In this document: one piece after another, positions 25,440 to 37,637 of the stretch | Position numbering within the stretch: the first letter of the stretch is position 1 | Layout of the letters: each line of letters begins with the position of its first letter | NCBI RefSeq assembly: GCF_008831285.2 | Contig: NC_045149.1 | Coordinates: forward strand, 18,925,035 to 18,989,034 | From: Nymphaea colorata | Taxonomy: Eukaryota; Streptophyta; Magnoliopsida; Nymphaeales; Nymphaeaceae | Length of the DNA: 64,000 nt | Direction of reading: 5' to 3' | Made by a program: the position numbers and the translations under genes | Notes under the pieces: generated by a model | Databases searched by the model: none | The model's input: only the letters and a program-made list of their open reading frames with translations | Told to the model about the DNA's origin: nothing

Positions 25440-27784
25440 CTGATTCAGTGGGTGTAAAGAGAGAGTTTTTTAGATGGAAAAGTTTGAATTTTGGAGTTTG
25501 AAATATGGAGAGAGAGAGATGGTGGGAATACGTCGTAGTCAGTTGCAGTGGAAGGTAGAACGCACGAAGCAAGTGCTTTGAGTTTGGTCGCAGAGGAGGA
25601 GGAAGGCAGAGGAGTGGTCCAGTGTTTCTCTTTTCTTTGACGAATGGTTTTGTGGAGGTGCACAGGATTTTGAGTAGCTCGTGGAGCCTGGTCTGTTTGC
25701 TGCTGGAGGTAAAATTTGAGTGAGTTTTTGAAACTCTCACATGGCTGACCTCATGTTGCGTTCTGTTTTTTTTCTTTCCTTCTCCTTCTTTTATGGCGGT
25801 TTTCCACTGTGACCCACCTTTTTATTTGGCCTAAAATGTGGGTCAGAAGGCTGGGTTTCGTGTGTGATGTTGCTGTTATCCTTAAAAAAAATGTTTTCTT
25901 GATGAGTATACTTGTTGGATTGTGGGTGGTGGTATTTTGTTTCCTGGGGTCTGTGAATTGAGAAATTTGATGTTGGTTATGCCTGGTCTGTGAGAAGAAG
26001 GAAGGGAGGGAAGGGAGAGCGATACTTCGTCATTCTTCCTTTGTTCTTTTCTCTTTTGCGCTTGAAATACTGGAGCTTCTTCTCTTCTTTTTCTTTTTTT
26101 CTGGAAGTTGTCTGGTTTAGTTGGTGGTGGAGGTTTCGGAATTGATGGAGATCCTAGAAATTGAATTTTGAGCATGCTGGAGCTGTGATGGAAGGGAAGA
26201 AGGTTGGACATGTTTTTTGGCGTGTTTGTTCTCGATCGTTTTTATATTTCTCGCCTCGTAACAAAATATTAGTTGGTTTCCTTGCTTTTCTGTTTTCCAC
26301 ACAGTGAAACCTTTTGTTGATTATGTACTTTTGGCACCATCTTCTTCTTCAACCCTGTGGCACTTGAAGGGCAGGAGATGGAAGGCAGATGTGCTGGCTG
26401 TTTCTTTCGTTTTCATGTTGTTACTTTTTTACTTTGCTGTTAAACTTATGGGGATTGCTTAATATCTGCGCGATGATATTTTCTTTCTTATAGCTCCATT
26501 TTTTTTTTCTTTTTTTCTGTTCAGGAATTCTTTCGAGAGCAGTATCAACGTACAATTAAGCAGCAGAAACTGGCTACACAAGCGACGAGTCTGTAAAATG
26601 GCGAAGGTAACGAAGATGAATTGTAGAGTATCAGAGAGAATATATGTTATTTGAGTTTTGTATCTGAAATTGTCAGTTTGAAATTGCATCTCGTCATGCT
26701 TTTGTGTGATGACAAGCGATGCACGGGCGGGAAGCTAATGGATTTAAAGGGTAAACCATGGGTGACTGCACCATGCCAAAGCTTCCGTTGGGCAGCCTGG
26801 CGGCAGGCTGTGCGGTCTGGGCTCTCTTCACCTGGAGAGTGTTTCACGGAAACTAATTGAGTTAATGGAACTATAATGAATGCAGAATCTTGTTTTCTGG
26901 AGGGTGACAACCAAAAAAATTATTGTTTCCATCTGTTCTAAAATTCGTAGGCAGTGAGTCATCTGCCAATTAACTTGACTAGCAGATGAGTGGCTGCTTG
27001 ATTTAATGGAGTTCTGGCACATACCTCGCCTAATAACTGAGTAAGGTTACCGTTAACTGTCAAGATTAGAGTGAAACTTGTGATTCTAACGCTAAAACTT
27101 GGAAGAGAGGCCTGATTTGAACTGGTTAAGCCAATGAATTTGTCTACTGAGATACCAATATGCTAATGTTCATAAATCCAGAGCCACTTCTAATTTGGGA
27201 TATCGGGATTTAGTGTGTCAAAAGGTGACATTCTTATTATGTTGGATTTTGACTGTGCTATGTTATATCGGATACTTATCAAAGAAACTTTAATTCACGT
27301 TTCTTCTAAACTTACATCTTTGTTCATCTGTTAGTTGTACATTTGGTTATTATGGAGGAGTCCATTTTATAACTATCTGTCTCTTTTATATCACAATAAA
27401 ACTTACTCTGACAACATTATTGTATGTCTGTTTTACATCCATATAACCATCAAATTTACCAGTGATAATCTAATTCATATCTGTCATGCTCTGTGCCCTT
27501 CTCTCGCTTAACGAATTGGGTCGTACATTTATGAGTCCTTCAATAGAGACAGCCATAATTGCATCTTTAAGAATTTTTTTTCAGGATTTGTGGTTAATAT
27601 GTAGCTGAAGGACCTGCAAGTATGTACCTTCTATACATAATATTATTTTTTCTGTTAACCTTTTCTCATGATTAACCTTATTTGGAGGAGCAATTGTTAA
27701 TCCTGCAGTTTCTTGTTGATAATTTAATGAGTACAAATGGCGAAAAAATAATCTTAGTACTAAAAGTCATGTGGTGTTGTGCAG
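25440..27784 (+). promoter_or_regulatory. Probable spliced 5' leader of the DUF3527 gene
   Basis: Leader exons are suggested by splice signals only. A purine-rich, GC-richer block from about 25440 ends at GCTGGAG before a GTAAAA donor at 25709. A second exon, 26525-26606, follows an excellent polypyrimidine tract and TTCAG. A third, 27585-27619, follows TTTTTTTTCAG and ends at GCAA before GTATGT. The coding exon follows TTGTGCAG at 27784. Spliced together, the second and third exons would contain a ten-codon upstream frame (MAKDLWLICS, stop). Exon use is inferred and the transcription start is unknown. Confidence 0.45.
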
Positions 27785-27860
27785 GCTGAGACAGTCTAGA
27801 CAAGTTGAAGCAGCTTTGTCATTTTCATCTGAGACTGAGCATTTTTCATTTCTATTTGTG

Positions 27861-30462
27861 ATGGAGACAGAAGAGACTTTTGCAGATGCACATGAACATT
27901 TCTCAGATGACTATTTGTCAAAGTCATTCCTGAATGTTGATGTAGCATTGGCTAGAGATGATGGGATAGACTCTGACGAGCAGGATTTGGCTGAGAGGGT
28001 AAGGGGGGACTCACCTGAGCTATTTGCATCTTCGGAGCTGTGCTCCAGCTCATACCAAGTCGATTCTTCTTGCACCAACTTTGATGAAAATATTCAAAAT
28101 GAGTCCACAACAAACCCTGTTGTTGGTGAGGCTGAAGAAGTCAGTACTTACTGTGGGAACACATATGGAGCTAGCAGTGGGAACACTCGAGAAGGATCCA
28201 TCACAAACCAGTTTGTAGGGAGACCTAGATCTTGTAATTGTATAAATACCATGATTTACAGAGATTGCAAAGCATGTAGTTGCTCAGCTTCAGCAGAAAC
28301 TAAGGTTTTGGACTATCTCACTGTATCTGCCCCCTTAAACATTATATGCAGAGCGTCAATATCATTTAAGGATCCAGTCGAGTTTAAAACCAAGATGGAG
28401 TTTCTCTTTGGTAGTTCAAAATTTCAAAAGCAAACAAAAAATAGCAACAGATTGAACAGCCTTATGCTTCACAATATGATAATGGCCGATTCGGATGACA
28501 GTAATCGTCCAAAGAGTGTAAAAATTAGCCCAGTGGGCCAGTGGGTTATAAATGCTGTTAATGGGAATGGAAAGGTTGCTAGCATTTTAAGAAGTCCTTT
28601 ACTTATTCAGTTAGGTGATCAGGTTAAAAATATTGTCCCAGACAGGTTGACATCTACTGAGGATAGGAGCACAAGCTGCTCAGATTCTGATAGTTTTCCT
28701 CTTGAAATTTGTGGAACTTCGTCACATGCACCAGAGGCAGCATCAGTGGGAGACAGATATGATTCAGATATAACTAGGCAGGAATTCTCAGATGGTGTAA
28801 TATTTTCATGTTCTAGTTCTAAGACAGCAGATTCATGTCAATCCAGTTCTTGTCTGTCTTTCTTCAGAGGAGTGCTTCAATGTAGCTGGGAAGGTGGAGT
28901 CCCTCATTTTATATTTTCATTGGATGACAAGGGAAAGGTTTATGGGGCAAAACCATGGAGGATAGAATCTTCAAAAGATAAATCCTTAGACTGGATATAT
29001 CTATTCTATAACAAAGGCCGTGGTCACAAGCAAATTAATGGCATTGATCACATTTCAGATATTGTTGGCAAGATGAAAGTATCAAGCTTGCTTTCACTTG
29101 ATTGTGACAATGTAAATCAGTTACGGTTTGAGACAGAATATGTTTTGTTTGGTGTAAGTGCGAGATGTCATGAAGAATTTAGGCAAGATATGTCACCTGT
29201 AAACATGGACGGCAAGAAGAACAAGGGGATGCAGAAGATAGTATCAGATCTTTTTAAGGCATCACACCAATCTAAGCCTAGAACTATTACTAAGTCAGTT
29301 CTGTCGAGCTCCAACAATGATGACCATTCTCAGACAGGCTCTCGTTCTAAGGGGACAGACTTCAATCATTTGAATGCAGAGAACCTTTTAATGAATCAGC
29401 TCATACCCAATCTTGAGCTGGCTGCTGTGGTGGTGAAAGGTTGTCTGAATCATAGGAATAACCAAGAGTCAGCCTTTGGAGGTTGGGGCCTGAAATTCCT
29501 CAAAGAAAGAGAGGTTGGGAACTCTAATGAACCTGTAGAAAGAAGTAAAGGGAAATCTACTGCAAACATAACTGTTCTAGTTCCTGAAGATTTTCATGGT
29601 GGACCAATGACCAGAAATGGTGGGCCATCGAGCCTTATTGAAAGATGGAGATCTGGTGGTGGTTGTGATTGTGGTGGTTGGGATCTTGGCTGTCCTCTGA
29701 AAGTGCTTGATGATCGGTCATGTGAAGGCACAAATATGAATGAAGCTGAATCTCAGGAAGAATGTAAATCGACTGATCTGTTTGTAAAGGTAACTGTTAT
29801 TTTGTAGTCAAGTTTTGTTCCAAAGCCGATGCAATTAGTAACTTGACTCTTCAGAACTGAAATTTAAATGGTTAAGTCAGCACATCAGACTTCACTGGTA
29901 CACATGAAAGATGAATTACGAATTTCCATGAATATAGGCATCAATTATTTGTAAAAATATACAAACCTAATCATCAAGCTGTACCTCTATGAATTCATGT
30001 TGCAGACTAGCAGCTTGAGCAAAGTAAGAAATTCAAATGTCAAAATTATGTTTCTATGATAATTAAACTTAGATCTCCCATGAGCATATATTGATTTTCA
30101 CTAGATATTGAAGTTAGTTTCTTTGTAGGCTGAAAAGGCTTCTGAGGACTCATCTTATATGCTCAGTTTCTCCTTGTGAAAATGCTTATGGATATGTTTT
30201 AGTTGTCATTGGTACAATTTAGGCAGGGATATTACTCTTTTAGAACTATAACTGAAACAGTCAACGATTGACCCATTGTTATATGGTTGATGTTCAGGGT
30301 AACAGGGAAGATTTACCCGTCCTGAGAATGGTGAACGTACATGAAGGCTTGTATTTCATTCACTTTCAGTCTACATTGTCAGCTCTGCAGTGTTTCTCCA
30401 TCGGAATCGCCATAATCCACAGCCAGAGTCCATCTCTCTTCTCTAAAATGTACAATAAATGA
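27861..30462 (+). CDS. DUF3527 domain protein (two coding exons)
   Basis: Coding exons 27861-29789 and 30298-30462 join in phase 0 across GTAACT and TTCAG borders to give 697 residues. ATG 27861 was chosen because it is the first ATG in the frame after the acceptor at 27784. The N-terminal half is Ser/Asp/Glu-rich, probably disordered, with Cys clusters. The C-terminal part, from about residue 330, matches the plant-specific DUF3527 family: SCLSFFRGVLQ and DDKGKVYGAKPW, then GHKQINGIDHISDIVGKMKV, then DFHGGP and the signature CDCGGWDLGCPL near residue 602. The second exon supplies the usual ending (LPVLRMVNVHEGLYFIHFQS and LQCFSIGIAI). Homologues occur across land plants; no biochemical role is known to me. 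The family call is firm. The start could lie further upstream if leader exons are coding, but stops in the leader argue against this. Confidence 0.88.
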
Positions 30463-31960
30463 CCACATTAAAAGAATGACGATTTGTTTGGACCAGTCTC
30501 CAATTTTTGCTAGAGGAAAACACACCTCGTACATGTCAGAGGACCGAAAATTCTCAGATCCTGTGCTTCAAATTACTGACAAATTAATTTCACTGTAATC
30601 AGAGGTTGCACCATGAATGGAACAACAGAAAGGAGGCTGTGGTTGGATTTTGAGAATGTACCAACGATACAATTTCCTTACTATATTCGGCGTCTCTCTC
30701 AATATTAGACTCATGAAGAAGGTTAGGCAGCTAAACTTCCGTATGTATAAAAGATAGATGCCTTAGTTTTATTGGTGTGTATATCATTGTATCTTTAGAA
30801 GTATAACTGCATCGAGCCATCTGCATGTATATTTATATTCAATTCTCATGAGTATATAAAATAATGTCCACGATAATATATTTGCCTCCTCCCACTTGCA
30901 AGTATTTCTAACCTGCAATAACATGTTTGAAGTGTTCCGGGTCGAATCATTTACTGTTTTCATTTTTAGATGTCTAATTTCATGGACTACTATGTAATGA
31001 ATGATATTGAAGGTGCACTGTATTAGCTTTATAGTGGAAAAAAGATTGTCTATCAAAGTGAGCTGTTGGCACAAACAGCTGCGACTGATTCTCGGTATCA
31101 GTGCTTATTGACCTGTAACGATGCTGGGCAGTAAGAGCCATCAGCCAATGCCTAGAAATAGCTGATTTTTACTGTGAATCAGCATAATTGGCTGATTCAG
31201 CCTTCATTGTAATCTGTCAGAGTGTAACAGTTCAAGATTTTGGTGGAATGCAACCAATGTTACAGAAACAAACCTTTCTGGTTTCAAAGTGTTCATACTC
31301 AGGTAGCATTTTGTCATGAAATGTAAATGTTGTGGCATACGATTAAGTATATACTATTGAATGTGAATTGGATTATCATATTCGGATTCAAACGAGAAGA
31401 ATATATTACCAAGGGGGTCAAATTTTTCTTTAACTAGATATAGTTTGATTCTGATCCCATGGAAATCCAGAATTGTAGTCACCGTCCGTTCATTCACGAA
31501 GATCTGATTTTGTTTAAAAAGAATCCGGAAGAAAGGGAAAATCAAGGACCCACCTTTTAGATAGAATTTCAAAAAATGCTCCGTGCTTTTTATTTTTTGG
31601 TGCAAACCTCACTTTTGCTAGGCAATCATAAAATAAGGAGGCAGGACACGCAGTTGGTAATGTTATCCCCAGAAAGTAATTTCTTTTTTGAACTTATAAA
31701 CAAAAGCAAAAAAAATTCATGCGTTACAGCTGCGATAATTTAACTTGAAGCGCTTGTTCGCAAAAGAAAGGCCAATGGAGGCTCGTATTCAGAATTATAG
31801 AAACAATTTGGTCTGAAAACGAGAACTTCTAAAAAGATTTACGAACTGGACATATGGGTTCGGTTTGATAATAAAAACAACCGAACCATTGTAGACGCAG
31901 TTGGTGTCCTCGAACGAGCTCAGGGAGGAGGAAGAGCCAGGAGGTGTAGAGGGGCAGAGG
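30463..31960. other. Intergenic DNA between DUF3527 and TOM9 genes
   Basis: An ATAAAT overlaps the stop codon of the upstream gene. The rest is AT-rich with short minus-strand frames (83-96 codons) that show no domain. The TOM9 promoter must lie near the right end, but I see no clear TATA box. Confidence 0.45.
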
Positions 31961-31962
31961 TG

Positions 31963-32319
31963 ATGGCGCTCAATCGGCGGGGAGGAGGAGACCCCAATGA
32001 GGGGGTGGTGGCGAGAGTGTCCAGCTCGATCCAGGGGTCGCCGATCTTTCAGAAGGGGAGGGAAGCGGCGTCGGCGACGGCCGCCTGCGGCCTGAAGCTC
32101 CTGCGCAGCACCGGCAAAGCTGCCTGGATCGCCAGCACCACTTTTCTCGTGCTTGTCGTCCCGCTCATCATCGAGATGGATCGGGAGCAGCAGATGAACG
32201 AGCTCGAGATGCAGCAGGCCAGCCTTCTTGGTGCCCCTTCCTCGATGATGCCCCGCCCAAGTGATCACTTCGACGTTCACTCCCTTTTCTTTGCTCTCTG
32301 TCTTCTTTCTACGATGTAG
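31963..32319 (+). CDS. TOM9: TOM9, mitochondrial import receptor subunit (Tom22 type)
   Basis: The predicted protein has 118 residues. Residues 44-73 ([18 protein letters not shown], then [12 protein letters not shown]) match the highly conserved core of plant TOM9-2, with one membrane span at about 53-70. The flanking [21 protein letters not shown] is also typical. In the family the protein is a tail-facing component of the outer-membrane TOM complex: the N-terminus is cytosolic, shorter than in animal or fungal Tom22 and lacks its acidic receptor domain. Plant homologues known to me are near 100 residues, so the last roughly 18 residues (after PRPS) look extra. An alternative reading splices from GTGATC at 32261 to GATGCAG at 32757 and ends at 32795, giving 111 residues. 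The N-terminus is certain; the 3' end is not. Confidence 0.92.
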   Translation: MALNRRGGGDPNEGVVARVSSSIQGSPIFQKGREAASATAACGLKLLRSTGKAAWIASTTFLVLVVPLIIEMDREQQMNELEMQQASLLGAPSSMMPRPSDHFDVHSLFFALCLLSTM

Positions 32320-32654
32320 TGTTCGACTGCATTCTCTTTCTTATGGAGTTCGTCGTTTGATTTAATGGCTGATGTTGGGGACCCGTCTTGGTTGGGGTGA
32401 GAAGATATCGATTTACCGGGATTTGGGTCTCAGAGGTTTGGGGCTAGGCCTTCGAGGGAACACTGGGTTCGCGTGAGTATTGTGTATAATTGTTGAGTAC
32501 AGTTTACTTGAATGAAAGTAATGTACTTGTGCTTCTTTAGTTGCTCTCTGTGAAACTAGGATTTTGGTTATTGTTGGTTTTTACTTGCTTGGTTTGTTCG
32601 TGTTGAATCGTTTTATTTGTTGCTGAGGAAGGAAATCCTTCGGCATTTCATTAT

Positions 32655-35600
32655 TGACAAAATTACTGGGAGTTGTACTAATCGCTCTGTGAGTCTGTTG
32701 TACATCTGCTAGCGCCTATGAGCTGAGAAAAATTTCTGTAGCTTAATGTTGATGCAGGTTCTTGGAAGCTGACGGTCTGTCAGCTACTTAGTTGATTAGA
32801 TCATTGGATTGCCTCACTTAGTTACTGAAACCATTTAATCTTTAGTACAGTCTTATTGTGGCGGAATTGCCAATGATTGCTTTGGCAAAGTAAAGAAAAG
32901 CCAATTGCAAATTCTCTGCCAATACCAACGATCTTTAAACACCTGGAACTACAACAGCTGCCATATTCGGGCACTAAAAGGAGGCACCGAAGACAACCAA
33001 ATTTGTGGTTTGGTGATTTGTCCAGAGTTGATGAGAAAATGATTTATCGATTGGTCACGGCCTCACTTGTTTTGACTCATTTGTGTGTGAGAAACAGGCG
33101 TAATTAGCCTCACTTTATTGCAAAACTCAATGGGAATTGTCAAAGCTTTGATTAGCTCCACCAAGTGAAAGTCTTGAATTAGGGTTGCAAGTTTCTTGAG
33201 TTACAGTAACATAGGCGACTATGATGTAGAAGCATGAACTCATAAGTTTGGAGTTGGTAGAATCTGAACGGTAATTGTCAAAGCTTGGTTAGCTCTGCCA
33301 TGTTAGACTCTGGATTCAGAGTTGCAAGTTGTGTGAGTTACAATAACTTATACAGTTATGATTTAGAAGCATGTATTCATAAGTGCAGTTGAGAGAATCT
33401 AAAATTTTACAACTTACAATTTGGATTGGTGGCTGAGAGCTATGTGTGCTTTTGCTGATTTAGTGCATGAATGTAAAAAAATTGGAGTTAGTTACCAACA
33501 TTCATACGTTGTGGGAGAAACTTGCTTTTTCTTTAAGCAGGTTCAAGAAAAAGAGAAGAAAACTGAGGGACTTAAGTTGCCTGTGTTACTTAAAAAAGAA
33601 ACTTTTTTTTTTTAAACTCAAAATCTTGAGGTATCAACTCTTTGTGCTGTAAAAAGAGGGCTATTGATGAAAGTAATAAACGGTTGGGTGATGTTTCGGC
33701 CTTCTACCAAGCGGTGGTCTTTCTCAGTCATTCAGACCAAGTTATGGTATTCACGTTAAAAAATTAAAGGCAAAATTGATAACCTAACGTTTAAACGATA
33801 ATAAAGTAATAAAGCGATCTCAGGCCCTTATTTTTTTAAACAGAAGATATCCCGAAACACTTTGTTTACCTCCTGCGAACAAAATTGGGATACTTTGAAA
33901 ATGCAGAATCTATTTAGGGATATCAAATGTCTAATTTGAATCAGATGTACCCATTACTGTATCTGATGCATAGAATGCTCACATATTTGAATTTGGACAC
34001 GAACAAAGAAATGCCAAAGTATATCTAAATCCAATTTTTAAAATTCAAAATCTAAATATGATTCCCATCTTACTTTTAAATTCACAACTAAATTCAAATC
34101 CACCGTTTTATGCACAGTTGAATCCAACCATATTATGACATGTTAAGAATCAACTTTGCAAATAATTTATGGATATTGGATTCAAGATATTTATTTCAAA
34201 CTGAATCATAATTGAATAAATATTTGCCTAAAACTAAATTTGATTGGAAGCCATTTTTCTTAAATGTGAGTGCAATTTCTTAATCGGATGTTAGATTTTT
34301 TTTTTCCATATTGGATTTTTTTTTCTCATTTCTTTGAGAAAGCCTAGTTTTCAAGAACAACTAGTACAGCGATATGGTGCCTCTTGTTCTTGATCCTTTT
34401 TTTTTTTTGTGTTTGAATGGTTAAATTCTCCTGAAACTGCCACACAGAAATGGATCAATTCTTGTGCATCACATTTATCGAATTGCTTAGGTTAGAAATA
34501 TGATTACCGGTAAATAGTCAATTCTAGCTGTGATCCAGAACTTGACCAAATCTAGATCCAAATTCAAATAGTTTCCAACTTCGAATCCATGCAGCGAGTT
34601 GGTCCAATTACCCAATCACACTTTCAGCTGAGTTACAATTAGCTTGTGGATGGACATTTTTTCCATCATCTCATGTTTGAATCCCAAAATGAGCAAAATG
34701 ATACAATGTAAAAATATTTACTTGGGTACAATATTAACTTAATATTGAACAATGTAAAAATATTGACTTGGGTCATAAAAACTCTGGTTAGAAAAGAAAA
34801 AAATTCTAATTAAAAGTTTGACAACACTTTGGATTCCACTGCCCCTTAGTTTTATTATTAGACTAGCATTAGCAAATTGGTTTAACTTAAAGCTGATCTA
34901 CTATCATTTTCCAAAATTTTAAGAGAGAGAGAGAGAGTCAAATATATGGTGTTTCTATGCAGTGCAGGTGGAATTTTGGCACTTGTACATCTTTTCAAGA
35001 GGCTTAGACCAAGGATATTGAAGAAATTTATACAACATAAATGAGAGTAACCAATCATGGCTGTACATAATAGAATATTTGTCCCAAAAAGTCAAATGGA
35101 TCTAGGTATTGGATTTTGAACCACTTTGGGTTCCAAATCTCATTGGGATCCTTAAAAATTTATGCATATGCTTAAACTGTGTCCTGCCATATCAACCACA
35201 AAATGAAATAGAGGGCGATATTTTTGTTATTTTATTAATATATCATGAATCAATATTTTATATGGTCTGGATAAAACAATATTGATAGAAATATTGCATG
35301 CATAGGCAAAGTTCAAATTAAATTTCAATTCAGCTGTATAATTTCAGATATTTTATGTTTATTGTCTGATAAGATTTTGGAAAGTTGAATTTGAGTTAGA
35401 TTCGTACTTCAACTGTAAAAGATGGATCCATTTAGATATCCGTTCTGATCAATTAAATCATGTTTTTTAGCAAAAATTTGCTTAAAATGTCAAGAAATAT
35501 AGCTTGTACGTGTCACATTCACCTAAGCTTTGATGCAAATTAGGGTTTAGTGTGTGGCACAACTTTCCATGCAAAATTTAGTCTTATATTGTGGAGGGAA

Positions 35601-36515
35601 AGTTCTTCCTTCTCTGCAGCTATAAATAGAGATGACTTGTGGGAGGTCAAGGCACAAATTCTAGGGCAAAGGGCTTGCACAAGAGTTGGGAAGACACTTA
35701 GATCATGCTCTGTCCTTGGTGAAGAAAGGCCTCTTGGTGGCTTGGCTTTATTCTTTTTTTTTTTTTTTACTGTTTTGAGTTATGATCTTGCTTTGCTTTG
35801 CACATGTGATAGACTATATTATATTTCTTGCATATGCATGTAGTTTCCTTTAAATTATTCGGTATTTTAGCTCATTAAGCATGAATTGACACATTATATT
35901 AATTGTTGCACTTGTGGATCAACCCAGATGTTGCACACAACATACCTAATCAAAAGTTAAGTGAAACATGTTAAGTAGGCCATTTCTTTTTTAAAAACCC
36001 TAATTTCACTTAGCATTTCATTGATACGCTTTAGAACTCCTGATTTCAAAATGGATTTAAATTAGTTAGGCACAAATGTTTACATTGATGTTCCATAACT
36101 TCGTTGTTATGGGGGGGATTTTGCAGCTAAATTCAGAGTTTAACAGACTAAATATCTCAGTTGTGACCTAATAAATTGAACTTAATTATAATTATCAAAG
36201 AAGTTGAGGTTAAGTATTAGCTTGGGGTGCCCAATATGAATGTAGAATAACTATTGGAGAAGAGGGTACTCGGCTGCTTTATTTTCTTTAAATTCTAATG
36301 TAGATTTCTTCATAGCATAAAATATGTATAAGTGGGCAAGCCATATGTAACATTGATGCTGATATTGGTATCACTAGATAGAACTCTTCTTGGTGTAAAA
36401 TAAGTTCATTGTGTAATGTGACTGATTAGCAAAGTACAATTGCACATTCATCCAGGTTCTGCTATTTATTCTTCAGTAATTTTATTTGAAATATTGATCT
36501 ATCAAAATAATTAAA
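32655..36515 (+). repeat. R repeat copy 1 (longest, about 3.9 kb)
   Basis: Collinear with 37638-41010, 50112-51090, 55355-58497 and, in reverse, with 43460-44430 and 52960-54420. Blocks in order are AATTACTGGGAGTTGTACTA at 32660, GTGTGTGAGAAACAGGCGTA at 33084, AATTTGGACACGAACAAAG at 33991, CATTAGCAAATTGGTTTAAC at 34867, TATAAATAGAGATGACTTG at 35621 and CGGCTGCTTTATTTTC at about 36270. No transposase or reverse transcriptase is visible. The TATA box could mark an LTR, but no matching internal region was found. It starts only about 335 bp after the TOM9 stop. Confidence 0.8.
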
Positions 36516-36599
36516 AAAAAGAGAGGATAATTCTAAGAAAAAGGAAGATATAAAACAGTAACTATGAACTGTAAGCTTACAATCTTAAGTGTCAATCAA

Positions 36600-36900
36600 C
36601 TTTATGGAAAAATCCTCACCAAACAAATATATATACCTAAAACAAAAAGCCATGAAACTTATATATTATCAGATAGCTACTCTTGAGCTTACCAATTCAT
36701 AATATTTCTAAAGAGAGCAAAAGCATCAACAGCACCCTTTCCTTTAGAGAGAGGGAGAGAGATGCCGCCTCTCTAGAAGGCTAAAACCACATCTGCACGT
36801 CCTTTTGCCTTCCTTTGGTCATTGCGTAAGAATTGAATATTTCTCCTTTTTTTCTTTTTTCAAAATTGTCAAGGTAGAGACAATTTTTTCCAAAAAGTTA
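36600..36900 (+). repeat. Module shared with the outer arms of the palindrome at 45448-46585
   Basis: TATTTCTAAAGAGAGCAAAA, GCACCCTTTCC, GGGAGAGAGATGCCGC and AGAAGGCTAAAACCACATCT occur here (36704-36795) and at about 45462-45560, and in reverse in the right arm near 46465-46555. This links the palindrome at 36938 to the one at 45448. Confidence 0.7.
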
Positions 36901-36936
36901 AAAAGAGGGTGAGAGAATGGAGTTTGCTGATTCATT

Positions 36937-37634
36937 TGGACCCAAGCTTTATATTTTTCACCAACCAAAAAAAGGACAATAAAAGGCGGTAAAGTGTCAG
37001 TAAAACTTCCACTATTGTGATTAGGAGCTCGACACGAAGGGCGTTCAGTACAACGGGCCGAACGCAAAATGTGTCCTAAGGTTCAAAAGTTAAAATTGGT
37101 GAAATAAGAACATGTTGATCATATTTAAACAAATAAAACCCCATTAAAGGCAAAAATAAAAAACCGGATTTAAGTTGGTGAGAACACAAAGATGGAAACG
37201 GATTTCAAGCCTTATCGGATTGACTGCTTGCTTGTGGGGGAAGACAATTCATAGAAAAATAGAAACATTTTTGTGGTTGAAGCTAACTCTTGCTGCCAGC
37301 AAAACACAACTGTGTATATGACTCACAACTGTGCATGTGACTCACATGAAAAGTTGTGTTTTGCTGACAGCAAGAGTTAGCTTCAACCACAAAAATGTTT
37401 CTATTTTTCTGTGAATAGTCTTCCCCCACAAGCAAGAGAGAAAATCGGATAAGGCTTGAAATCCGTTTCCATCTTTGTGTTCTCAACAACTTAAATCCTG
37501 TTTTTTTTGCCTTTAATGGGCTTTTATTTGTTTAAATATGATCAACATGTTCTTATTTCACCAATTTTAACTTTCGAACCTCAGGAGTTCTTTTTTTGGT
37601 TGGTGAAAAGCATAAAGCTTGGGTTCAACTAAAA
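36937..37634. repeat. Palindrome 1, about 0.7 kb inverted repeat
   Basis: The left arm begins GGACCCAAGCTTTATA and the right arm ends CATAAAGCTTGGGTTC. The inner ends are GCTAACTCTTGCTGCCAGCA near 37282 and its complement near 37360, separated by a short spacer containing repeated ACTCACA(A/T) words. The left arm has an extra block of about 100 bp (about 36977-37077) lacking in the right arm. The right arm abuts R copy 2 directly. Confidence 0.85.
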
Positions 37635-37637
37635 GGC

